From Spisula solida (Eukaryota; Mollusca; Bivalvia; Venerida; Mactridae), in the NCBI GenBank assembly GCA_947247005.1, contig OX365955.1:41767822-41831821 (forward strand): a DNA stretch of 64,000 nucleotides, in the 5' to 3' direction. The notes beneath the pieces were generated by a model that was given only the letters and a program-made list of their open reading frames with translations, was not told the origin of the DNA and made no database searches. A program made the translations under genes and the position numbers. Shown here piece after piece: positions 34,750 to 48,450 of this stretch (the first letter of the stretch is position 1; each line of letters begins with the position of its first letter).

Positions 34750-35160
34750 AACAAGACTGCGTTCAATAAACGCTTATGCCCCCATGGCAGCCTAGTCCAT
34801 AAAAAGCTAGGTCAATCAGGGGCCATAATTCAGTTAAAATGTTGGATAGGGTTACATGGCTTTGACAATGTTAAGGGCTTATGATGGTAAACAAGTATGT
34901 CAAGTTTGAAGACAACGCCTTAATGTAAGACGAAATTCGGGTTAATAATTGGACGCTTAATAAGTCTTACTCCAAAATTAGGTCAAGGTGAAGGTCAAAA
35001 TGAGGTTAGGTGAATGGAGAATGTTCAAATACAACATCCATACAAGTATGAAAGCTTTGTAGCAAGCCATATTAAATCTAGAAGAAACTGTCAATTTGGG
35101 TTAACCGGACGGACGGACAGGTGAATCACTATATGCCTCCCAATCTATCGATACGGGGGC
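34750..35160. repeat. dispersed repeat family A, inverted copy
   Basis: Starts AAGACTGCGTTCAATAAACG and ends near ACCGGACGGACGGACAGGTG. It is the reverse complement of the family A core seen at 7590 and 29600. Confidence 0.65.
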
Positions 35161-35199
35161 AAAAAATCAGAAGTGCATATACATATTGCTATAATAATT

Positions 35200-35800
35200 T
35201 GCACACTTGCCCCAACCACTACACAGGAGTAGGTAACTCTATCAAGCATTTTATCTGCCCTTTTCAACTTAGAAGTCTAAGTTTAGGTACAACCTCGAAT
35301 ACAAAAATGTACTTTCAAAATGTATTCACATTTTGCTTTGATACCGTGCACACTTGTTCACCACCATGACCCTAACTCATACACATGACTAGGTACCTCT
35401 GCCAAGCAATTTGCTGAGATTGTGTTTCTGTTTTACTTTGAAAACCATGTATAGGTTTAGGTACAACCTCATATTTTCAAAGTGCGTTGACCAATTGCAT
35501 AGATACGTTGCACACTTGTTCACCATTGAGGCCCACATGGAAGATTGGGAAACCAAATGAGTAGCCTCTTTAAATAAAGTCTTTACTTACTTACTTGTCA
35601 TCATGATCCCAATCCCTACACAGGAGTTGGTAACCCCATCAAGCATTTTGTCAAAAAATCTGCCTTTTTGGACAGAGGAGCCCCAAACTCTACACAGAAG
35701 AGGGTAATGCTGCAGCTATGATGCATTTGTTTAATGTAAATAATTTATACTGTCCAAACATGGCATTAAGAATAGTGGAGCACGCTGTTCCTGGACGGCC
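35200..35800 (+). repeat. dispersed repeat family C, copy 2, with LINE-like tail
   Basis: Repeats the ACTTGTTCACCA(C/T)CATGACCC, AGGAGTAGGTAACTCTATC and TAGTGGAGCACGCTG blocks of 13370-13960. At 35526-35601 a short insertion ends TTTAAATAAAGTCTTTAC followed by (ACTT)n, typical of a LINE 3' end. Confidence 0.55.
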
Positions 35801-37110
35801 AAAATCAGTATTTTTCAAGCTTTGTCAATAATGCAACATAGATATTTTCCACTGCAATTTTATCACAATTGTCCGAACTACGTATTTTATAGCCAATGCA
35901 AGTACAAAACGGATTGAATATTTATTTTATTGTACATGTAATTTGTTCAAATGGGCAAAGTATCACCACATCAAAACGATGTGGCATTCAGACTAACCAG
36001 GTCTCATCTTAAGAACCAAGGTCACACATAGAGGTCAAAGGTGAACATGTCTAAATAGTCGTGTCTGTGTTATAACTTACTGTCTCAGGCAATTTATATC
36101 CGGGGACTTAACACCTTCAAAAGAATTCAACTGTTACTCCTAGTAACAAACGTAGTAATTCTTTTCATGCCCTCACCAAGTACGTTTGGGGCATATAGAT
36201 CTGTCCACCAGTCCGTCTAAAACTGCTGTCATCTGTGACTTGAAAAGTAATTGTACAACAGTCAGACATCAAACTTCATTGGAATATATAATATATATAA
36301 ACAAAAAAATGGACTAGGCCTACTGACAGCATTCAATGGTCCTCACTAGTTTAACCCTGTGCACTATTCAACATGTAAAGTTGGTCGGGGATAACTCCAG
36401 ATGGGTTGAAGATATCTTTCTGACAAGGTAGGGCTCATATAAAACTAATACACGTCTGCACAAAGACAGTAACCAAATAATATATTACAATAAAATGCAA
36501 TTTAGTCCGACTATTTCTGACTAGGGATCATGTAAATGTTATTTAATACAAAAAAGTGTTCCAGTTATAGTATACTGTATGTACTCTAACAATTCCGGAA
36601 AAGCACTTTGCCAAGGAATCACAGGGTATTGTGCCATATTAGTTTATGCGTGTGCGACCGCCTTATATCTCTGCAAGCAAAGGTACTCCGCAATTATTTT
36701 TTGCTTGTAAAACATTCTACAATGAATGTAATTTATATATTTGTCAACAAAACCTTTCTAACAGCAGCGCCATATTCCAAGATGGGGCATTTTGAATTAA
36801 AAAAATGAATGGAATAACCTTCATCCGCAGTTTAACCACTGTGGTAATTTGGCATTGTCATTTTTGTCACAAGATAAGTATAAAATAAATAGAATGTTTG
36901 GTTGTTTATTTTAATTGAATATGGTTGATATCTAACCAACCACCTAACCAACACAACATAATCAACCTACCGACCTACCTTGTTCTTTAGGGACCCCGAT
37001 GCCTGTCTTTCCTCTTGATGTCTGTTTTCTTGTTTCCAGTCCGGTCTGGCACAATTAACACTACTTGTTTTTACAATTTTAGCACAAAGGCGCATGGTTT
37101 CAATTGTTCT

Positions 37111-37310
37111 GAGTGTACCCTATCTATAGAGAATGCTGTGCAGCGGCCATGTTAAGCCGTAACGGATGTGACGTCACAGGAACTGGTATCCGAGTTAGCT
37201 TTGACAACTACATAGAAAAACTGGGTACCAGCTTTCGTAACGTCATATCCGTTGGAGCTAAACATGGCCGCCACACAACCTTCTCTATACATAGGATACA
37301 CTCAGATAAT
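37111..37310. mobile_element. palindromic MITE
   Basis: Arms GTACCCTATCTATAGAGAA, GCGGCCATGTT and AACGGATGTGACGT on the left are mirrored by ACGTCATATCCGTT, AACATGGCCGC and TTCTCTATACATAGGATAC on the right. About 200 bp, no coding capacity. Confidence 0.75.
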
Positions 37311-37318
37311 TTGATATA

Positions 37319-38520
37319 ATGGGTGTGCAAAAAGAAAGTATACAGTTTCAGTGTCGATTTATTAAATCCCTACAACCTGCTATCGCGACGAAAATTTGCA
37401 CATGTACAGACAAAAGATGTAAGTTTTTTCCGTGACCAATTTTAAGGTTATAACCCGGATAATTTTTAGAAAAAAATGTCAATTTTCTAAAATTACCTTA
37501 TATTGTCTGTGACGTCATTTTGTAGTATTTAACGACGTTTTCAAGATGCATTTCGCCTTCTGACATTTTCCTTCTTTCACTCGTTTTTATGCCCCCCTAT
37601 CGATAGATGGGGAGGCATATAGTGATTCACCTGTCCGTCCGTTCGTCCGTCCGTTCATCCGTTCGTCCGTCCGTCCTGGTTAACCCAAATTGACCGTTTC
37701 TTCTAGCATTAATATGGCTTGCTACAAAGCTTTCATACTTGCATGGATGTTGTGTATGAACACTCTCCACACGCCTGTACCACCTAACCCCATTTTGACC
37801 TTCACCTTGACCTAATTTTGGACTTAGACTTATTTATGGACAAGGCTTCCACAGGGGGCATAAGCCTTGTTTGAAACTATCAATTACATTTGCACATGTG
37901 TCTGATCTTCTAACCTTCTATTTTCAGCACAATAGAAAGAAATAAACTCAACCCGTTACTTGTCTTTGTTAAACCAGTTCATTCCTAAACACCACAGGTG
38001 ATTTATTGTTTTGAATGATGCATAGTTCATGAAAAATGTGCCAGGGCAAAACATGGTCCATAATGCCTTGAAACAGATGGATCCTAAGTAATTTCCAGGA
38101 AATACCTCTGTGGTGTGACATGACCCGCCCACAGCCCGGATCAAACTCATTGCGACTTCTTCTTGTGGGGCTATGTGAAATCGTTAGTACTAACCCAACA
38201 AACACGTCTATGCTCACGAGAAACATAAAAATAGAATGTTAGAAGGTCATTTTAGACATGTGCAAATGTTATCAATAGTTTAAAAGAAGTGCAAGAAGGG
38301 AAACGTAAGAAGGATGGACATCTTGAGAACGTCATAAATTACTGAATTGACGTCACAGTCATAATAAGCTAATTTTAGTAAATTTACATTTTTCTAAAAA
38401 TTATCCAAGTTATAATTGTACAACTGGTCCCAGAAAAAACGTTACGATAGCAGAATGAAGAGATTTGATAAATATACACTGAAACTGTATACTTCATGTA
38501 TATTCTTTTTGGACACCCTG
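37319..38520. mobile_element. mariner-like fold-back element with nested inserts
   Basis: Flanked by TA (37317-37318 and 38521-38522). The ends GGGTGTGCAAAAAGAAAG and CTTTTTGGACACCCTG are inverted, and long subterminal arms (AGTATACAGTTTCAGTGT and ACACTGAAACTGTATACTT) mirror each other. Within it lie a shorter family A relative (37590-37868) and another inverted repeat (37874-38283, CATTTGCACATGTGTCTGA against AGACATGTGCAAATG). No transposase is seen. Confidence 0.75.
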
Positions 38521-38600
38521 TACAAAGGGTATACACACTGATAGTTTGAAACTATATGCGTATGAATTTTGTATTGTCTCTCAATAGGAAAGAATATATG

Positions 38601-38813
38601 ATAAATAAATAACTATGACTCTCAAATTTTCGAGCACATGCTCCTCATCAGGAATTTTTAATTACTTCTACTTATTTTTAAGTCACATCCATCTTGTTTT
38701 TTCGCTGATAAACAAGATGGGTGTGACTTAAATATAAGTGGAAGTAATTAAAAACTCCTGATGAAGAGCATGTGCTCGAAAGTTTGATAGAAGAGTCATA
38801 GTTATTCATTTAT
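38601..38813. mobile_element. 213-bp palindromic MITE
   Basis: AAATAAATAACTATGACTCT, CGAGCACATGCTC and CCTCATCAGG on the left are mirrored on the right by CCTGATGAAG, GAGCATGTGCTCG and AGTCATAGTTATTCATTT, around a loop near 38700. Confidence 0.8.
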
Positions 38814-38989
38814 GTGCGTATGTATGTTTTAGCACACTTCACACATTACGCATAGACATCATCTAGCTTATAGCGCTTATTTGGCCACACTTGTAATTTA
38901 GATTTAAAGCTGACAGCATTCTTGGCATGTACTACGTCCTCTGGTAATGAAATCCAGTCGTTGGCGACTCTATAGATAATTAGTCCACA

Positions 38990-39243
38990 ACCGGTTTTTG
39001 ACCGGAGTGGACTATATGGTGCCGTCCGTCCGTCATTCCGTCAAAAATCTGGATCCTGACATACTCAAACAGTTTCCAAGCTAGGTTTATGAAACTTGGT
39101 AACTATGTGGAAAGGGGGCAATAAGGGGATAATGCACGTCCAAACATATTTTGATTCCGACCAAAATTGTGGTTGCTATGGCAACAGAAACATTGAAAAT
39201 GGCTTAAAACCGGCAGGGGACGTCTGTATTGCTTGCAATTCTT
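38990..39243 (+). repeat. dispersed repeat family D, copy 2
   Basis: Same block order as 34262-34515, about 250 bp, with small indels. Confidence 0.8.
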
Positions 39244-42200
39244 AATTACTTGTTTTTTAATATTTTCATGAGCGAAATATTGAAAATATTGAATGTTATC
39301 ATTGCACGATACGATACGAGACTACGAGTTATAAAACCATATTCAAACAAAACAAACACAATTAATATCCTCTTAGTAAATCTATAGCTTGGTTTTGTCG
39401 CAAACTATAGTTACCAAAATTCAACTAGAGACTGCGAAAACATTCAGTGGTTAAATTAGGTCGAACTTTCGTTAATTCGCTTTTGTTATTGTTTAGTATG
39501 TGCCATCTTGAAACTATACAAACGTATAGTCCAGTCAGGATAAAAATCGAGTGACGCAGCGGTCGAGTCCACTATAACGGTGTAAAACAAATTATAAAGG
39601 CTTATACTGTACAAACAACTATAATTTCAATGCTAAACTAACACACTAAACTTTGCTCTACCTGTTTTGACATTTCTTGTGATTTTTTGCGTACACATAA
39701 ACTGCAACGTCACTGTCACAATATCCTAACTTGACTATAAAAATGGGTTAAGCGTCAGGAGAAACAAGACATGCGCAGATAATCGAACCAAACCAGACTT
39801 TAGCCAAAACCCAGCCTATATAACGCTTACGAAACTAAATAGATATATTCTGTTATAACATAGTGTCATTTGTTGATTATGATAGCGGCGTAAAGCAATA
39901 TTATTTATAGTCCAGTCAGGGTGAGAATGTGACGCAGCGGTCGGTGTAAAACAAATTATGAAGGCTTAAACAGACAGCCATAATTTCAATTATAATTTCT
40001 TATACTAACGAACTATATTCGCACTACCTATTCAGACAATGGTTGTAATCTTCTGTGTACACATAAACACTACGCCACTGTCACAATTTCTTAACTGGAG
40101 TATACAGTCTCTGATTAAGATATCTTGGAATCCAATATGAACTATGACATAGCCTACTTGGTGATTTAATATTAGATATTGAATAAATCCTCAGCAATAT
40201 TTGCAGTCAGACTAAGTAAATTATATTTTTAAAATGATTTTTTATGGAGATAATAGTCCGCAACTAGTTAAAATAGTCTGATTTTGAAAAAAAAATATAA
40301 AGGAAAAAACACATGTTCAAATTTTGATTTTTCCCTGGGATCGAACATAAATTTTGTATTGTAGGCTAAACTTTGCTTGGCAACATAAGGACTTGAACAC
40401 AGGCTTACTGACATTGGAAACTCCAGTCAACATTCCTTTGACAAATTAGATGTGCTGTGCAGTGTTGCAATGTCACCAGATTATTAACATACTTCAAATT
40501 AAATTTAAAGTATTTGTTGAGTTCCACATGGTTCATATACAATATAGAATAAAAATACACAATTAGTCCTTCTTACGTTTTAAGTGAGGACTTGGGGTCC
40601 AAATCAACATTACATTCCCCTCACTGTCTCTCCCGACACTCACTCTTTCCTCTCTCTCATTAATTTGTCTTGTTGCCTTTGATAGATTTGTGTTTATTTT
40701 TTCTCTCCTGTTTCAAACACATTATTGACTTGTATATAATTGTAAATATATAGTTATAAAAAAGTTTAGCAAGTTGGACTATTTTATTTGTTTTCGTGAA
40801 GTTGCATGATATTTAACAGAAAGAAAGTTTTTCAAACTTAAGATCATTTCATCCCATTTGAAATTCAACCATTTAAGTGAAGGGAATTTTCATCCTAACG
40901 GAAATTCGTCACTTGTAAGGAGATAGGGGCAAATTAGAAAAATGACATGAAATGTGATGTCGATTATGCCCTCCTTAAGGAGTCATTACAGTCGAACATG
41001 TTTGCCTCTTGCTGTTACGAAAGTTGAAAACAACGGTTATGGGAAAGTTATTCCATTTTTGTTCAATGTTTGCTCAAGGTCAGGCACCTTGAATGGCATT
41101 TCGTTCCTCATCTCCTCTACTCCCGAGAAGGACCAACATTTGTTAAATCGGCGAAAATTCTAGTGTGTTCGTTTAATCAATAAGGAGATGGTAATTGTCT
41201 TGCCTATAAGTCGTTATGCGATAAAATTGCCGAGGCAAACCAACACTACCAATGACGTCGTGTCAACGGTATGCCAACGTCAGCATGGCGTCCATAAATT
41301 CTAGCGTTTTATTGTCTATTCTGGTGGATTTATTAACAAACCATAGTGCCGTTTTCGTTCCTGACATGCACAGCTAGCTAGCGACTTCACATGAATCAGT
41401 TACGTGTTGACGTCACTGCAATCTAACGCTCTTTTTGTGACGTAGTTATTGTTAGTCTGTCTGAACACGGCCTCCTTTTGACGTCTCCTGTTAGCGAATA
41501 TTTAGTCTTTAGGCGACTTATGATCAATTAATTGTCATTGAAATGTATTGCTTTACCTCTTGCCTTCGTGACATCATTCAACATTCCAATAGCCATTTGA
41601 CGTCGTTCACTGTCATTCTTGGACCTCGAACCGTTGAATTGTTTACAATTTCAACACCGGTTTTTTTTGTTGTGGCATAAGACTGACAATATTGTGCTTG
41701 TTTTCATCCTTTACATGTGTCAGATTTCCTCCTGCACGTGTTACACGTGTTTTCTTTATAAATGACGTCATGTCTTCTCAAAACCTCGAAAACACAAATT
41801 GACTAATAAAATTTTGATAATTAAGTCATAGCGGCTAAGCCGACATGTTAGTTACATCACGTATGCATACATCGCCATACAAGTAAAAATATTAGCACCA
41901 TGAAACACTTGCTAAACTTTATTTTTTCAGTATTTTTTATAAACATTGTAATCCGAGTTTGCCTATACAGTAATCGTAATACATAAATACATTTGGTAGC
42001 GCGTAAATAGTTCACGCCTGATGCCAAATCTTATTTTTTATCAAGTAAATGCATTTAAATGAATCCGCTTCTGTTGAGAATAAATTAAAATCAGCATACT
42101 ATATAGAAGACACAGCTGGGGACAATACAAAGGCCATAATACAAAACATATATTTGCAAAAATAGTAAGAGAGAAGACATTTCATGCATAGTGCATACGC

Positions 42201-43610
42201 ATGGGTCGTTCCTTAGTCTACTTTTGTGGTTACTTCAGACGGGGGTTGGGTGATAAGTTTCCAACTCAAATATGATTTATGTAGTCAGTGATGTTATCCA
42301 CATACCAATCCATTCTAGTAGGATGCTGTTACATTGGTGCAAGGCTCAAAAGCAAATTAGCATTAATCAATGTAGGATATTTCCGACCGAATGCACCTAT
42401 AACATAGTTTTAATCATGTAATGGATGCGTGACGCAGGCCGTCACGCGACGTCATTCCAAGCATCACCGTTTGAGCAGCACCGAGCTCCTTTCTGGACTC
42501 ATATCCGACCCACTGTATTCGATTATTTTACTTTCAATACAGGAATAAGTCATAAATAGCCAACTGTGGAATGTAAGGCGGAATAGAAATGATCTTGTGC
42601 GTTACTGGACTTAAAACTCTGAAAAAAGCGGTTGGCTTTACACGGTAGCATCATCCCGATGAAGAAAGAATCACGACCTAATAAGTTTAGGACGCAATTT
42701 CTAAAGAACTCCTTTCAAATGGAATGAAAGACTTATTGTTTTGTGATCTATACTGATCTTAGAGTTCGCCAGGAACATATCGTTCAGAAATATGCCTCTT
42801 ATTTCTCAGAAATTAAGGAGGAGTATCCCTAACTCTGTCTTAATTCTTCAGTTTATTCTTATTGTACCATGGCGTCGGTTTGACAGAGTCCCTACAATCA
42901 CATAAACAACGAAATCATGTGTAAATCACTGATTTGGAGTGCGAAAAATCTCCATACATGTTGTCAAGTCATTTTCGAGCTATCGCAAGGATTTTCCAAG
43001 TTAGGCGTTAATCTTAAGGAAATGCCGTTGCTCTGTGATTACTTATTGTCCGTCACGCTCGACGGCGCGCGCTGCACCTTGGTCACAATAAGTGACGTCA
43101 TCAAGAGCATTGTGACGTCACAATATAACTAATTAATTAAAACGCTAGATAATTGATAGATCTATATTACCTGGTAATTTCATTGTTCTAGAATCAATAT
43201 TTAAAAAGTTATAAGGAAAGTCTTCGAATATATTGATCACCCCTCGTATGTCTTGTAAAATATTGAAAATTAGTGACATAGTGTGCGGTTTTTGTTTTTT
43301 TTGGGGGGGAAACATTACAAAATAATCAACTGATCCCCAAAATTAACACTCTCATTTAACGCAATATTTTGGCAGTTTATTTCAAGTGTTAAATTTGATG
43401 TTCAGTAAACCGTTTCTGGTTTTTTAAACTGACTATATCTAGATTTATAAATAATATGAAAGTTGGAATCACGTTTAGTAGCACTACAAAACAGATCCAC
43501 TATTTTGTAAACATCCCTTCTGGTATTTAGAATTTTATGTTATTTAAGTATTTTAGAAATTTGAATGATGTAAAGGTTGAATTCTATGGTTGTATGTTTC
43601 TGCCACTTAA
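39244..43610. other. gene-free AT-rich stretch
   Basis: No coding sequence is recognised. A GACGCAGCGGTCG block with GGTGTAAAACAAATTAT occurs twice (39530-39600 and 39905-39965). From 41250 to 43120 the sequence has many TGACGTCA or near-CRE motifs. The rest is unremarkable. Confidence 0.5.
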
Positions 43611-43614
43611 CAAA

Positions 43615-43830
43615 ATTATTGCTGTCTGTCTGTCAGTCTATCTGGATGGATAGATGGATGTCACAAAGTGGTCGCTTGTTCTCCCTAAAAATAATTATGT
43701 CAAACTTAAATGCAGCGTCACAAGCATACTTTGTTGCCTAGTTGCGCATATTGTCATGCATCTTTAGGTCAGATGATCACTGCCGGAGTTATATAAGCAT
43801 TCGTGGGAGACATAGTGTTTTGGGGCCAAA
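43615..43830 (+). repeat. dispersed repeat family G, copy 2
   Basis: Begins CTGTCTGTCTGTCAGTC and GGATGGATGTCACAAAG, and ends TTCGTGGGAGACATAG, as at 29150-29395. Confidence 0.5.
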
Positions 43831-44143
43831 ACCCCTATTTGAAAAATGTTGTTTTTTTAAACGAGAAAAATTGGTTTTACAAAAAGCTTTAAAAGTACAA
43901 TTGAACGTAAACAAACAAGATTCGTGCCTAATGAAAATTTCGAGGGTCATCAAAAATAACATGACAATTCAATATCTTGAAAAGTAATATAACGAAGCAG
44001 ACACAACATTTACATAATGATATAACATAGGCCCTTGATCATGTCTTTATATGTATTTAAAATAAAATGTCTCCAGAAATAAAATGAACGCAATGTTTTA
44101 TCCATAGTCACATTATACCGTCGACCAACGCATGTCACAACGT

Positions 44144-44283
44144 CGCGCCTACCTCAAACAACGTCACGCTGACGTCAAACAACGTCACTCTGATCTCAAA
44201 CAACGTCACGCTGACCTCAAACAACGTCATACTGACGTCAAATAACGTCACGCTGACCTCAAAAAACGTCATGCTGACGTTAA
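44144..44283 (+). repeat. 21-bp minisatellite, about 6-7 copies
   Basis: The unit ACAACGTCACGCTGACCTCA recurs every 21 bp with substitutions. Two units contain a perfect TGACGTCA. Because the unit is 21 bp, the minus strand reads open with a 7-residue repeat, which is not evidence of coding. Confidence 0.9.
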
Positions 44284-45884
44284 AGTTCCTATTAATAAAA
44301 TACTCGTCATCACAGTAATAGTGCGTAACGGTGTGCATGCAGATAACACATCGATTTTATCAGTTTTTCATTTTTAGTGCAATAGGTCACAGGTTTTGCC
44401 CGAAACGGACTCAACTGATATCCACAAAAGGTGTACGGCTGTCGCAAGGCTGGTATGATACTGGCTTAAATAAACGCATTGGTGGTTGTTAGGGGCGTGG
44501 TAAACAAGCAATTTACGAAATCCTGTAAGACCAAAACAAATTAGTATTATGGTTCTAGTAACATGCTGAATAAAATAATGTAGGGGGGACATTTTTATGC
44601 ACTGGAAAATAAATAAACCACAGCGACTTCCAACGTCAATAGAATATTTAGGGCAGGGACCAAAAACTAGGCTGGTCGGGTTGCTAGAACCACACTGTTA
44701 ATGGGTTGGCCTATGATGATAGCATGCCGTTAATGGCATTAATAGGTCTCCGTATAAGTCCACTTATAGTATATATTGGCAGATGAATGCATTCGTCAGC
44801 CTCTCTGTCTAGACACCATAACAACAGGATGGTAAATATATTAGCTATCATATTCTTACTTTATACGACATTGCAAACAGTGTCAAAATAATATAATAAA
44901 TTAATAATAATATAATATATGGTTTCTAGTAAAATAATAATAATATAATATCAGTTTTACTTTAACAATTTTGTCGTTTTAAGCAGGTGATAGTTTAAGA
45001 AATGTTCATTTATTGTGAGAAATTAGTTACTTACATTTCGTTTATTTCCGGCAGTTTTCGTTACTTACCGTAAGGCTGTTTTTTATTTGCACGAATGTAC
45101 ATCGTGTAAGTACTTACAATAATTTCGGACAATCATTGGTTTATAAGCTGTTTATGATTTTACAATATATTAGTTTATTTAACTAGAGGCCGTGGTAAAG
45201 TATGTTTTACAATTTTTGCACGTCTCTGAAACATATACGACCCGGGGTAACGTTACTGTGTTATCAAATCAAACTTTTACGGAAAATAGTTAACTTACGT
45301 TCAAATCTATATCCTTAATTATTCATTTAAACCTACAAATTGGGGACTGGTGTGGTTTGTAGGAGTTCCTAGACTAAATGATAATTAATATTGATCAACC
45401 CGTGACTACAATGTGTAGCTGTTAAAGAGCTATACAGAATATGAATCTGAACGTCAGTAAGAGCTTTGACAAAACAGTATCCTGCAGGTGTGAATTATAA
45501 AAAAAAATTATATATCACCCAGGTTTTGCGCAATTTAATATTCCTAATTCAATAAAACTTCTGTCTGTTCCTTACCAATCACACATTGGATATTAATATT
45601 TCAAAATTGTATTTCGTTCGAAAAGATATTACTTTTTACGTAGATTTAGTTTTACAAAATTATGTTTTTTACGAAATGATATAAAGCTTACGAAATTATG
45701 TTACGTTTAAAATACGAGACCTCGTAGGAATGAGGTGTCGAGAATGACTAAAACAGAAACTGTATCACAAATCGAACTACAATTGATGAATTAGCGTAAA
45801 CAAATAGATTGTCTGTACATATTTATGATTTGTTTCATGCATGTAGCCGACAGTTTTGCGGAAATATTGAGACAGGTTTTGATA
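44284..45884. other. AT-rich intergenic stretch
   Basis: I see no gene, array or element boundary here; the composition is strongly AT-rich with short A/T runs. Confidence 0.45.
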
Positions 45885-45886
45885 TA

Positions 45887-46855
45887 CGGGGTGTTTCATA
45901 ATATCTGACCTCATTACAGCTGAATGCCATGAGGAAATGCTTGATCTCATCTGATGTTTTTATATACCAATGGAAAGCTAACATTTGGAAGTTTTATTCA
46001 ATATATAACATGACCATGTTACTATCGATGCAATCGAGGAATGCTTGCAAAACGTCATTTTTCGATAAATGTCAAATTGACGTCCAAATTGAATTTGTTT
46101 CCCAGGTTAAATTAAAAAGCTTGTAAATTATGGCATGATATAAGTAGTTTTAAAGTGATTATAAGCTCGCTTATTTATTGATTTGAAAGTTTCATCAATT
46201 TATGATAACCTTAAAACTTATGAGTATTACAGCCGCTTTGATTACCAGTTGCTAGGCGACGAAAGAACCTATCACTAAAGTACTGTTTCGCTTCTAACCA
46301 AGTAAACATGTGACTTTTTTTTTATTATCATTATTCTTTTTAAAATTTTGTTTTAAACTCATCTATTGCATATGGTTGTTCATTGTAGAATATATACTTC
46401 AAAACGGTGAAATTAAAACAATAATTTATATTGTATAAAGAAAAATAATAAAAAACCAGTCCCCCTGTTTACTTGGCAACTAGCAACTGGTAACCAAAGC
46501 AACTGTAGCGTTTAAAATATTTTAGATTGTTGCATACATATGAAACTTTCGATTTGATATAATATTTTGTTTAATAACACTATTGAACTGGTTACATTGT
46601 GCAATACTTTACAACCTGAATAATTGAACTCTGGAACAAATTCATTTTGGACGTCAATTTGACATTTATCGAAAAAAATGACGTTTTTCAAGATTCTAAA
46701 TTTATGTCTTGCATCGATAGTAAAATGGTCATGTTATATATTGAATTAAACTCCCAAATGTTAGCTTTCTATTGGTACTTGAAATAATCAGATTAAATTA
46801 AGCATGTTCTCATGGCATTCGGTTGTAATGGGGTCAGATATTATGAAACACTCTG
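45887..46855. mobile_element. 969-bp palindromic TA-flanked element
   Basis: TA flanks both sides. The left end GGTGTTTCATAATATCTGACC matches the inverse of the right end GGTCAGATATTATGAAACAC (one end of each quoted). Mirrored inner blocks follow all along both arms: ATGCCATGAG, GCTAACATTTGG, ATAACATGACCAT, TTCGATAAATGTCAAATTG and GTTGCTAGGCG. It is a fold-back or mariner-type non-autonomous element with no open frame of note. Confidence 0.85.
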
Positions 46856-47159
46856 TACTAGTTGACCCGAGACTGATAAATCTTCAGTATGCAGTCACGA
46901 GTGTCATACTTTATAACACTTCGGCTTGTGTACTTTATTGAACTGTTAATAATTGAGGGGGTACTCGGTCCAAAAGTTGGACCAGTGCCATAATCTAGGT
47001 ATTTAACAGCAGACTACAACACGCTTACGAATCTATAGTTGCCGTATTTATAATAATGCTCTAACAAAACTCAAGGTGATTCGGTTAAAAAGTGACATTT
47101 TTGCGAACCGCTTAAGTTATACGTTTGACAAGAATTATATTCCGAAGATGCATTTTTCA

Positions 47160-48180
47160 ATCAATCCCCCGATTGGATGGTCCGGTGCCGAGTAGGAGAC
47201 GAGATTGGACTATCCGGAACAATTCCAGATTGAATGGTCCGGAATAATGATGTGCTCTTGTGTGGGCAGTACGAAACATTGTTGGAAACCTGATTGGACG
47301 GTCCCGTTGAGTGTTGGACTCTCTGATTGGACGTCCCCGTTGAGTGTTGGACTCTCTCATTGGACGTCCCCGTTGAGTGTTGGACTCCCTGATTGGACGT
47401 CCCCGTTGAGTGTTGGACTCCCTGATTGGACGTCCCCGTTGAGTGTTGGACTCCCTGATTGGACGTCCCCGTTGAGTGTTGGACTCCCTGATTGGACGTC
47501 CCCGTTGAGTGTTGGACTCTCTGATTGGACGTCCCCGTTGAGTGTTGGACTCTCTGATTGGACGTCCCGTTGAGTGTTAGACTCCCTGATCGGACGGTCC
47601 CGTTGAGTGTTGGACTCCCTGATTGGACGGTCCCGTTGAGTGTTGGACACCTTGATTGGACGGTCCCGTTGAGTGTTGGACTCCCTGATTGGACGGTCCC
47701 GTTGAGTGTTGGACTCCCTGATTGGACGTCCCCGTTGAGTGTTGGACTCTCTGATTGGACGTCCCCGTTGAGTGTTGGACTCTCTGATTGGACGTCCCGT
47801 TGAGTGTTAGACTCCCTGATCGGACGGTCCCGTTGAGTGTTGGACTCCCTGATTGGACGGTCCCGTTGAGTGTTGGACACCTTGATTGGACGGTCCCGTT
47901 GAGTGAGCGTTGGAATCTCTGATTGGACGGTCTTGTTGAGTCACATGATTGGAGGCGTGATTGAACGGTCCGGTTGAGTGTTGGACTCCTGATTGGATGG
48001 ACGGTCCGGTGAAATGTTCGACTCCAGAATGGTCGGACTTGAGCAGTGTTGTACTACTGATTTGACTGTCTGGAACAACGTTGGACTCCCTGATTAGACG
48101 GTCCGATGGCAACATTGACAGATAGACGGTCCAGAGCATTGTTGGACTCGTAAATAGTCCACCACGAGGAGTGTTTGGCA
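47160..48180 (-). repeat. 33-bp minisatellite array (inverted half)
   Basis: On the + strand the unit GTTGGACTCCCTGATTGG is followed by ACGTCCCCGTTGAGT; period 33 bp in the clean part (about 47290-47890), with some 32/34-bp units and decay toward 48180. Because 33 is a multiple of three, both strands stay open (11-residue repeats), so the long open frames are by-products. Its reverse complement shares the core GTCCAATCAGG.AGTCCAA with the following array. Confidence 0.93.
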
Positions 48181-48450
48181 TTCAGGAGTCTAATATTTCT
48201 TCAGACCGCCCAGTTTGGAGTTCAACGGTTCGTGCTCGGGACCTTCTATTCCGGAATAAATCCCGCAATCCACGTGCTGATAAATCAGGAGTTCAAACCT
48301 GTTCCGGACCGATTAATCAGTAATCCAACATTACGCCGGACCATCCTATCGGGAATCCATCCCTTATTGTCCAGCACAGATCAAACACTTTAACACTTCA
48401 TCAGCCTATACAATCCTGAACTGAAGGTGTCCACGCCAGCACCTATCCTT
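48181..48450. repeat. degenerate axis between two inverted minisatellites
   Basis: Isolated unit-like words persist in forward orientation (ATTCAGGAGTCTAA, AATCAGGAGTTCAAAC, AATCAGTAATCCAAC), but periodicity is lost. This is where unit orientation flips. Confidence 0.6.

Noticed and set aside
47161..47880. Minus-strand open frame of 239 codons with 11-residue repeats
   Set aside because: The 33-bp satellite is open on both strands because its period is a multiple of three. No start context, domain or splice structure supports a gene.
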